DNA of 20,699 bases from Russula earlei (lineage: Eukaryota > Basidiomycota > Agaricomycetes > Russulales > Russulaceae). The stretch lies in contig JAGFNK010000829.1 in the NCBI GenBank assembly GCA_025769875.1, positions 1-20,699 on the forward strand, read 5' to 3'. A program made the position numbers and the translations under genes. Shown here piece by piece: positions 1-7,137 of the stretch. The notes under the pieces are model-generated. The model did no database searches, was not told the origin of the DNA, and saw only the letters and a list, made by a program, of their open reading frames with translations. How positions within the stretch are numbered: position 1 is the stretch's first letter; every line of letters begins with the position of its first letter.

Positions 1-134
1 CGGTAATAGAAACCTATACCCAATTAACCAGTAATGGCATTACCATATCACAGGAACCCAGGAAGATCAGGGATAGCTTTGGTTTCTATTTTCGGTTTGA
101 TACGCTCATGATTGAAATAGCCTGTATTGAGTAA
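1..134 (+). CDS. C-terminal end of a possible VOC/glyoxalase-superfamily protein (partial)
   Basis: An open frame enters from the left edge (frame 3) and ends at a TAA at 132-134, giving 43 residues. The tail has a short strand-like run, GFYFRF, followed by DTLMIEIACIE. This resembles the last strand of VOC (glyoxalase/bleomycin-resistance-like) domains, where a DP-x-GN-x-IE motif supplies a metal-binding glutamate. Here DTLM replaces the usual DPDGN, so the match is only approximate. The other two plus frames close within 32 bases, and a strong bidirectional terminator follows 33 bp downstream, which supports this being a true gene end. It is the only plus-strand gene and converges on the rest of the window. 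The family call is an inference from a short tail; another small alpha/beta protein is possible. Confidence 0.5.
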   Translation, partial: VIETYTQLTSNGITISQEPRKIRDSFGFYFRFDTLMIEIACIE

Positions 135-166
135 GGCTTACCCCTGAAAATATCAAATTATAACTG

Positions 167-209
167 AATAATAAACCCCCTCGCTTATTTAGCGAGGGGG
201 TTTATTATT
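167..209. terminator. Bidirectional rho-independent terminator
   Basis: A perfect 18-bp inverted repeat (167-184 and 192-209) encloses a 7-base loop. The inner stem is GC-rich (ccccctcgc/gcgaggggg) and the outer part is A/T-rich (aataataaa/tttattatt), so an A-tract and a U-tract flank the stem in both directions. It sits between the end of the plus-strand gene at 134 and the end of the minus-strand gene at 227, exactly where convergent genes share a terminator. Confidence 0.92.
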
Positions 210-226
210 AGGCGCTGTAGGAGTGA

Positions 227-466
227 TCAGTTATTGTTATAAGGGAAGGGAGGTTTGTCTTTTTTATGCGCCAGCTTTCTTGCCCCATACCCTACGCCAC
301 AAACAATTAATAAACTCAATCCCCCATCTATCGGTGCATCGGGGTCATCATTGCCGCCGGGTGTTCCGGGGTCATCAGCCAACGCTGCTACGCTCATCAG
401 GCTGAATGCAAAGGCAAGTACAATTATTTTGATAGACTTGCGAATTCTTTTGTTGTCGTTGATCAT
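227..466 (-). CDS. Small secreted protein with PID-CTERM-type sorting tail
   Basis: This is a 79-residue protein. Residues 1-30 form a signal peptide: a basic start (MINDNKRIRKSIK), a hydrophobic core, and a likely cleavage after ALA at about residue 30. A short acidic, Gly/Pro-rich linker follows (DDPGTPGGNDDPD). The tail is tripartite: APIDGG at about 44-49, a hydrophobic segment (LSLLIVCGVGYGA), and a basic cluster (RKLAHKK). The PIDGG motif, membrane segment and basic end match the PID-CTERM protein-sorting domain found in many short Bacteroidota proteins. The tail probably directs processing or anchoring in the envelope. The mature part between signal and tail is only about 15 residues, so the protein is almost entirely export signals. 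No sorting enzyme is visible nearby. The start is ATG. The gene lies about 140 bp downstream of the T9SS protein gene, across a palindrome, so it may have its own transcript. Confidence 0.85.
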   Translation of the reverse strand: MINDNKRIRKSIKIIVLAFAFSLMSVAALADDPGTPGGNDDPDAPIDGGLSLLIVCGVGYGARKLAHKKDKPPFPYNNN

Positions 467-492
467 GTTATACAGTGTTTAGTTTGGTGGGT

Positions 493-576
493 GTTATTCC
501 GGGCGCAGCGGAAATCCCATTCAATAGACATTGGGGATTTAACCTTAATACCCCGCTGCGCCTGGTCCGAAATAAC
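493..576. repeat. Nested palindrome in the intergenic gap
   Basis: Three nested inverted-repeat pairs are visible: outer gttatt/aataac (493-498 and 571-576), middle ggcgcagcgg/ccgctgcgcc (502-511 and 553-562), and inner aaatccc/gggattt (512-518 and 534-540). The middle and inner stems abut on the left side and are separated by a 12-base bulge on the right. No T-run follows on either strand, so it is not a standard terminator. It occupies most of the 467-608 gap, which holds no open frame I would call a gene. It could be an mRNA 3'-end stabiliser, a structured RNA element or a REP/MITE-like repeat. Confidence 0.7.
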
Positions 577-608
577 GTGTAGTCCCTGTGACCTTCTTTG
601 TAGTTACA

Positions 609-2505
609 CTACTTTATTATTTTTTGTGTGATCGTTTCTTTGCCATTGCTTACCTGTACCAGGTATACGCCACGGCTCCATGCAGCCGCCTGCACCTGTA
701 TGGTTCCACTTTGTATAGTACCTGCATTCAACTGGTATACTGTTCTGCCGGCAGCATCTGTTATCCGGATGGTAACAGGCACCGCCAGCGGCGATGCATA
801 ACTGATGGTCAATGTATTGATAACAGGATTGGGGGTAGCTGTTACCAGTAACCTTCCCGGTGCTACAACAGTATTGGTGTCTACGTTTATGATTTGTGCA
901 TTGGGTTTCATCAGTACTTCAAAACGGTGATTACCCTTGCTGGCGGTATCGGCATTGATAGCAAAGGGATAATTCATACCATTGGTAATGGATACCCATT
1001 TTTCAGTGTATTGATCATGCAGGTAATACATCGCATTCACAGGAAGATTGACGATACCTGCTGTTATTACAAAGCTTTTGCTCACATTGGTGCTAATACC
1101 CAGAGGTATGATACTACTGCTGTCAGGCAATGCCGGCCGGCTGTTGATGGCGAGCTTCTTTATATCGGATGAGATACTATAAAAATCAAGGGTACTGTTG
1201 CTGAGTTTCTCCAGGTCTTCGTTATCTGTGGCCGCTGCGGTGGCAGTATTGTTGAAGCTGACCTTTAATTTATCCCAGTAGTTGTTGGCAGTATCGTATA
1301 TAGTTAGCTCAAACCCTGGTTGTATAATACCACCGAGCAATATAAGCGGTGTACCCAGTTGTTTATTGTTCTCGCTAAAGTGGATAGTTTGGTTGGTACC
1401 GCTCGTGTTTTTTATAAAGAAGGCGCCATACATGGGTATGAGGATGGGGTTGCCCAGTGTATAATAATCGTATCCTCCGCTGGCCACACCTGCAGCGATA
1501 CTTTGTTTAGTGGTATTCCACAAGTAAATAGAAGCACCGCTGCCGCCGGGGGCAGTAATATTACCGATGCTGTTGACATCTATCGGTGCAGGATAGGGAT
1601 TACCAATGGCGTTCCAGCCTTCAGCGCCTGCCCCGCTAAACGAACTGGCTGCTTTCACCGTATAATCCAGGTTACCTGTATTGACAGCACCTGTTAATTG
1701 TATGGTGGGTGCATTGGGTGTATAGCCACCGCTGGCAGCGCCTATCCCTTGCCCCGGAGTACCTCTTACAAAGAGGAACAAAGCTTCGTTCTTATTCCAG
1801 GTATCCGTGCTATTGATATAAGGAGTCCATACCCCTGTTGTGTAATAGAATGCAGAGGCATTACCTGCTATTAAGCCGGTACCGGTACCGGTGATATCTA
1901 CATAAGGCTGTACATTACTTAACGCTATACTGCTGCTGAAAGGATGTCCTAATAACCGGTATGCTCTCTGTGCCGTTAAATACCGTTGTGCTGTTATGTT
2001 GCCGGTAATACTACCTGTGTTTGTTACACCATCTATAGCGGCAATAGCTGCCGTACCAGTGGCATTACTGGCCAGTGTGATATTGCCATGGGTAGTTAAT
2101 ACACCTGATTGCAGCGTTAGTACACCTGTTAGTGTTTGGGATGTACTGGTTGAATTAACCGTTACCCCATTGCTGTTATTGACAGTTAAATTGCTGATCG
2201 TACCTGTACCGCCCAGTGTTTGACTACCCATACTGCCATTCAGAACAGTGGTGCCACTTCCTGCGATACTTCCATTATTGCTTAGCGTGCTCCCTACGTT
2301 CAGTGCGCCTGTATTATTAAGGGTGGCATTGTTTTGTATAAACAAGGCGCTGCTGTCCAGGCCAAGGCTACCTGTTACACTAAGTGTGTGGCCCTGCTGT
2401 ACTGTATACCTGGCCAGGTTGTTGAAAGCAGCGGGAGAAGCGCCTGTTCCATCTGTATTGGCTTTCCAGTTGGTCAATGTATTGGCGGAATTATTACCGG
2501 TGCTG
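609..2505 (-). repeat. Direct repeat, copy 1 (3' part of the downstream paralogue)
   Basis: The 3'-terminal ~1.9 kb of this gene is closely matched by 5151-7052 at an offset of about 4.54 kb. A 45-bp perfect block lies at 783-827 (mate 5325-5369) and a 41-bp perfect block at 1543-1583 (mate 6088-6128). The rest differs by scattered substitutions. Similarity falls off upstream of the LTNWKANTDGTG-encoding segment, where the beta-helix domains have diverged. It encodes the beta-rich region and T9SS sorting domain shared by both paralogues. Confidence 0.88.
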
Positions 2506-5126
2506 TAATAAACAGGCAGCTCATAAATGCCCATGTCTATCCTGTTTCCTTTTATACGCGCGCTGTTCCAAAGATCCGCATTGCCGATGCCCAGTCCCGT
2601 AGTATCTGCCGTACCGGCATCAATGGCCGGGCTGTTAGGCAGCAGGCGGTAATCATTGCCAGCCGCATTTACAAACAAGGGGTCTGTGTTTAACAGGTTG
2701 CCGGTACCATTAACAGTGGCGCCTGATTGATTGATCACGCTAACATCTCCCGGGCCTACTATTGTATTGTTCAATGCAATGGCTCCTCCATAGTAGCCAC
2801 CAAAAAGGCCTATATTAAGGCTCGGGTCACTACCACCAGCACTGTTATTGTACAGGATGCTGTTAGAGATAGCAGAACTACCCTCATAAACAGAAACTGC
2901 AGCAGTGTTTGCTGCTTTATTATTGGCAAATACACAGTTGCTGATGGTTACAGAAGAACCATAACCACTATAGATAGCGCCCCCTTCACCAACACCATCA
3001 TAGTAAGTTGGATCATAAGGGTCAGGTACACTTGCCTGGTTGCCTACAAATAAGCAGTTGTTTACCACCAGGTATGAACCGTTCTCACTGGCTATACCAC
3101 CACCATATCCTCCATAGCTATAGCCACCATCGTATGGATAAACGAACTCTACGCTTGTATTACCCGAAAAAATACATTGTGAAATAACAGGCGATGATTG
3201 GTTATTATACATAGCGCCCCCACCATTATCAGATGCTGTAAAGTTATTCAGGAAACTACAGTGGCTAATGGTGGGTGATGCATTAATATTGGCTATACCA
3301 GCAGAAGCAGATTCGTCATTCACATAGCCATCCCGTAAAGTAAAGCCATCTAACACATCATCGGGCGTAAGACCGTTGTTATTATTACGGATAATACCAG
3401 CACCATTTCCTGTTAAAATAGTACCGCCCTGCATATTCCCTGAGGCTGATGGTAGTTGACGCTGGGCAAAAGAACCTCCACCGCCGGGGAAACCGCCAAA
3501 CATTTTTACGCCTTTTGTCATCACAAAGCTTTGCCCGCTCTGTGGCTGGTAAGTGCCTTGAGCTATCAGGATGGTATCTATGGTGCTGCAATATTTAGTA
3601 GCCAACAAGGCATCGCTCAGTGATTGAAAAGCATTGGCCCAACTGCTGCCATCGCCGCTTACCGCAACACTGTTGTCAACATATAAAGTAGCAGTGGGGT
3701 TAATAACCTTGAGCAGGTGTACGGTGATGGTACTATCGCAACCATACATATTGGTGGTATGGGTTACATAAGTACCGGGTGTTGTATAGGTATTACCATT
3801 GGCAGTATACCCACCACAGGTAATAACAGTTGCTTCTGAAGAGGTTGTAGGAAGTACATACAGGTACTCCGTTACAATGCTATCGCAGCCATAATACGTT
3901 TGATAGGTGTTGGAGTAAGCACCCGTTTGGGTAAGCGTCTGCCCCTTATAAACAAAGGAATTACCCTGGCAGATGGTATCATAAAAATTAGTATACTGGT
4001 CGCCGCCAATTTCTTCAAATACCCCCATATCTACCGTACCTCTCCTGATACGGGCATTGCCTGCCAGGTCCTGGGTCAGGTAAGCAGGAACCTTCGCATT
4101 GTTTCCGCCGTTATTGGCGCCACTGCTACATAATAAATGGAAATTACCATTCGCAGGGTCAACATAACGGGGATATACAAGGATGGTGTGATTGATATCA
4201 ATATTAAGACTACTATTACCCAGTACATAGGTACGTGGGTATATACAATTTTCCAAATGGGTGAACTGTATACCGATAACAGTCCGGTCATCGTATAGCT
4301 CATTATCAAAAATGCAGTTATAGCCTGCCATTCCGCCGGTAAAAGACGAATTCCATATGCAAAAACCACCATAAAAAGACTGGGCGGGGGGGGCGGTGGT
4401 TTGATTATTATAGAAACTACAGTTATACAGGTTTAAGGAATAGGTATTCAGGTAGATGGCGCCCCCTTTTACAGCTGTGTTGTTATAAAAAAGACAGTTG
4501 GCGAAAACAGTGGGAGTACCTTCATTTGGAAACATGTTGGCCCATACAGCCCCACCATAGTTTCCGGAGTTATTAGTAAAAGTGCAGTTTTTGATGATCC
4601 GTGCAGAAAGTTGATAAGTGTTACCACTGGATGACTGGATGAGCAAGCCTCCCGCAGTGGCAACAACCAATAGGTTTGAATTAAAAACGGTTCCTACCCC
4701 ATCCCTGATGGTAAATCCATCAAATTCCGTGTTACCAATGGCTCCCATTATCACAACTGGCGCACCGTTTCCTTTCAGGATGGTAGGGTTGTTCAATACA
4801 TTACGCTGTGCAAAAGGGCCGCCGCCGGAAGGGAATCCTCCAAATATTTTGATCCCTGCTTTCTGGAAATTATAATCATCAAAACCTATATCAAATGGGT
4901 ATCCCGGGGCTGTTTGATAAGTACCCTGGGCTACAAGTACGGTATCGTTTACACCGCAGGCATTAATGCCCGACTGGAAATCTTTAAAGGCCTGTGCCCA
5001 ACTGCTGCCATCGCCGGATACTGCTACACTGGCATCTACATAATGGTTGGTTTGGGCGCTGGAAAAATGTTGCAAAGAGCAAAACAGGATTACCCAAATA
5101 ACAGTTTTGATAAACTTACTTTTCAT
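609..5126 (-). CDS. Giant T9SS-exported beta-helix surface protein (intact paralogue)
   Basis: This is a 1505-residue protein. Residues 1-24 form a signal peptide ending SSA-Q. A first right-handed beta-helix domain runs from about 28 to 370. It opens with YVDASVAVSGDGSSWAQAF and contains polymorphic-outer-membrane-protein-like rungs such as NNTAVKGGAIY. Two repeats of the ICQG...YYGCDSI type follow at about 380-475. A second beta-helix domain begins YVDNSVAVSGDGSSWANAF at about 477 and closes at about 865 with a choice-of-anchor-Q-like end (DMGIYEL). The second half is Asn/Thr/Gly-rich beta structure containing AIGNPYPAPID. The last ~80 residues are a type A T9SS sorting domain with TPNPVINTLTISY, GRTVYQL and SRGVYLVQV before TQKIIK. 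T9SS substrates cross the outer membrane, and this domain is removed by the sortase during attachment or release. The protein is probably an adhesin or a glycan-facing surface protein; no catalytic site is recognisable. It starts 24 bp after the upstream paralogue stops, so they are likely co-transcribed. Confidence 0.92.
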   Translation of the reverse strand: MKSKFIKTVIWVILFCSLQHFSSAQTNHYVDASVAVSGDGSSWAQAFKDFQSGINACGVNDTVLVAQGTYQTAPGYPFDIGFDDYNFQKAGIKIFGGFPSGGGPFAQRNVLNNPTILKGNGAPVVIMGAIGNTEFDGFTIRDGVGTVFNSNLLVVATAGGLLIQSSSGNTYQLSARIIKNCTFTNNSGNYGGAVWANMFPNEGTPTVFANCLFYNNTAVKGGAIYLNTYSLNLYNCSFYNNQTTAPPAQSFYGGFCIWNSSFTGGMAGYNCIFDNELYDDRTVIGIQFTHLENCIYPRTYVLGNSSLNIDINHTILVYPRYVDPANGNFHLLCSSGANNGGNNAKVPAYLTQDLAGNARIRRGTVDMGVFEEIGGDQYTNFYDTICQGNSFVYKGQTLTQTGAYSNTYQTYYGCDSIVTEYLYVLPTTSSEATVITCGGYTANGNTYTTPGTYVTHTTNMYGCDSTITVHLLKVINPTATLYVDNSVAVSGDGSSWANAFQSLSDALLATKYCSTIDTILIAQGTYQPQSGQSFVMTKGVKMFGGFPGGGGSFAQRQLPSASGNMQGGTILTGNGAGIIRNNNNGLTPDDVLDGFTLRDGYVNDESASAGIANINASPTISHCSFLNNFTASDNGGGAMYNNQSSPVISQCIFSGNTSVEFVYPYDGGYSYGGYGGGIASENGSYLVVNNCLFVGNQASVPDPYDPTYYDGVGEGGAIYSGYGSSVTISNCVFANNKAANTAAVSVYEGSSAISNSILYNNSAGGSDPSLNIGLFGGYYGGAIALNNTIVGPGDVSVINQSGATVNGTGNLLNTDPLFVNAAGNDYRLLPNSPAIDAGTADTTGLGIGNADLWNSARIKGNRIDMGIYELPVYYSTGNNSANTLTNWKANTDGTGASPAAFNNLARYTVQQGHTLSVTGSLGLDSSALFIQNNATLNNTGALNVGSTLSNNGSIAGSGTTVLNGSMGSQTLGGTGTISNLTVNNSNGVTVNSTSTSQTLTGVLTLQSGVLTTHGNITLASNATGTAAIAAIDGVTNTGSITGNITAQRYLTAQRAYRLLGHPFSSSIALSNVQPYVDITGTGTGLIAGNASAFYYTTGVWTPYINSTDTWNKNEALFLFVRGTPGQGIGAASGGYTPNAPTIQLTGAVNTGNLDYTVKAASSFSGAGAEGWNAIGNPYPAPIDVNSIGNITAPGGSGASIYLWNTTKQSIAAGVASGGYDYYTLGNPILIPMYGAFFIKNTSGTNQTIHFSENNKQLGTPLILLGGIIQPGFELTIYDTANNYWDKLKVSFNNTATAAATDNEDLEKLSNSTLDFYSISSDIKKLAINSRPALPDSSSIIPLGISTNVSKSFVITAGIVNLPVNAMYYLHDQYTEKWVSITNGMNYPFAINADTASKGNHRFEVLMKPNAQIINVDTNTVVAPGRLLVTATPNPVINTLTISYASPLAVPVTIRITDAAGRTVYQLNAGTIQSGTIQVQAAAWSRGVYLVQVSNGKETITQKIIK

Positions 5127-5150
5127 GAATGCTATTTCTTAATGAGGAAC

Positions 5151-7052
5151 CTATTTTATTATTTTCTGTGTTATCGTTTCTTTTCCATTGCTTACCTGTA
5201 CCAGGTATACCCCACGGCTCCACGCAGCCGCGGCAACTTGTATGGTTCCACTTTGTACAGTACCTGCATTCAACTGGTATACCGTTCTGCTGGTAGCATC
5301 TGTTATGCGTATGGTAGTGGGCAGCGCCAGCGGCGATGCATAACTGATGGTCAATGTATTGATAACAGGGTTTGGTGTAGCTGTTACCAGTAATCTTCCC
5401 GGCGCTCTAACAGTGTTACTGTCTATGTATATGATCTGTGCATTGGGTTTCATCAACACTTCAAAACGGTTATTACCCTTACTGGCTGTATCCGCACTGA
5501 TGGCAAATGTGTAAAGCATATTAGTGGTAACCGGCACCCATTGTTGCAGGTATTTATCATGCAGAAAACAATTAAAATTAGCAGGCAGGTTAACAGCCCC
5601 GGCCCCTACCACAAATCTTTTAACAACACCGGTAGTAATACCCAATGGTATAACTATTGTATCAGTTACTGGTGGTAACGGCTGGCTATTGATGGCCAGT
5701 TTTTTATTATCGGATGAGATACTATAAAAGTCAAGCGAGGTGTTACTCATCTTCACCAGGTCTTCATTATCTGTTGCAGCAGTGGCGGCTGCATTAGTAA
5801 AGCTAACCTTTAGCTTATCCCAGTAGTTGTTGGCTGTGTCATTGAGCGTTAACTCAAATCCCTGTTGAACGGTACCTCCAAGCAATGCAAGCGGTGTACC
5901 CAGGCGCTTATTGTTTTCCGTAAAATGGATAGTCTGGTTAATGCCACTGGTATTATTGATAAAGAAGGCGCCATACATAGGTATGAGAATGGGGTTACCC
6001 AGTGTATAATAATCATATCCACCGCTGGCTACTCCTTCAGCCGTACTTTGCTTGCTGGTATTCCACAAGTAAATAGAAGCGCCTGTACCGCCGGGGGCAG
6101 TAATATTACCGATGCTGTTGACATCTATGGGTGCAGGGTAAGGATTGCCAATGGCATTCCAACCTTGTGCTCCTGCCCCGCTAAAGGAACTCGCTGCTTT
6201 TACCGTATAGTCCAGGTTACCTGTGTTCACTGGTCCTGTTAACTGCAGGGTTACAGGATTGGGTGTATACCCACCACTGGTAACACCGATCCCCTGCCCC
6301 GGCGTACCACGTACAAAGAGGAATAAAGCTTCGTTCTTATTCCATAGATCGGTATTGTTGGTATAACCAGTCCATACACCTGTTATATAATTAAAGGCAG
6401 AGGCATTACCGGTTGTTAAGCCGGTACCGCTGCCAGTAATATCTACATAGGGCTGTATATTATTTAATGCTACACCGCTGTTAAAGGGATGGCCCAATAG
6501 TCTATAAGCTCTTTGTGGAGTTAAATATCGTTGTGCTGTTATATTTCCGGTAATGCTGCCGGTGTTTGTCACACCATCTATCGCGGCAATGGCTGCTGTA
6601 CCGCTGGCATTGCTTGCCAGTGTGATATTGCCATTGGTGGTTAATACACCTGATTGCAAGGTTAACGCGCCTGTTACTGTTTGGGCTGTACCCGTAGTAT
6701 TAACTGTTGCGCCATAGCCATTGTTAACAGTAAGGTTACTGATAGTACCCGTACCACTGAGTACATTGGGTGTCCCCATGGTACCCTTTAATACAGCAGT
6801 ACCCGCTCCGCTAACAGCCCCGTTATTACTCAATGTATTACCAACAGACAAGTTGCCTGTACTGTTGATGCCTGCCCCTGTTTGTATGAACAAAGCGCCG
6901 CTATCTAACCCCAGATTACCACCCAAATTCAAAGTATGCCCTGTTTGTATGGTATACCTGGCCATATTGTTAAAGGCTGTTGGAGAGTTGCCCGTGCCAT
7001 CTGTATTGGCTTTCCAGTTAGTGAGTGTGTTGGCTGCATTACTACCGGTACT
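5151..7052 (-). repeat. Direct repeat, copy 2 (3' part of the upstream, frameshifted paralogue)
   Basis: This is the mate of 609-2505 in the same orientation. Both copies code in frame for the same domains and end with almost the same last codons (NGKETITQKIIK). The spacing drifts only from 4542 to about 4547 bp along the repeat, so insertions and deletions are few. The similarity could reflect a fairly recent tandem duplication or continuing gene conversion. Confidence 0.88.
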
Positions 7053-7121
7053 AAACCAGGTAGGCAACTCATAAGCGCCCATATCGGCTACACCGCTTTG
7101 TACACGATTCTGTTTCAGTAA

Positions 7122-7137
7122 GTCAGTAGTACCCTCC
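7122..7137 (-). other. Frame-break site resembling a +1 frameshift signal
   Basis: On the coding strand the site reads GGAGGGTACTACTGAC. The upstream frame ends GGA-GGG-TAC-TAC-TGA. The downstream frame continues ACT-ACT-GAC-TTA or, by skipping the T of TGA, resumes at GAC. Either route restores alignment with the paralogue (GIGN-ADLWN against GIGG-xx-DLLKQ). An SD-like GGAGGG six bases before a TGA followed by C is the layout of the RF2 frameshift site. The P-site codon TAC would slip to ACT, which pairs poorly with its tRNA, so a simple one-base insertion in the GGG is more likely. Confidence 0.6.

Noticed and set aside
223..482. Plus-strand open frames opposite the small sorting-tail gene
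   Set aside because: They are antisense to a protein with a clear signal peptide and PIDGG tail, show no recognisable features and lack independent support.
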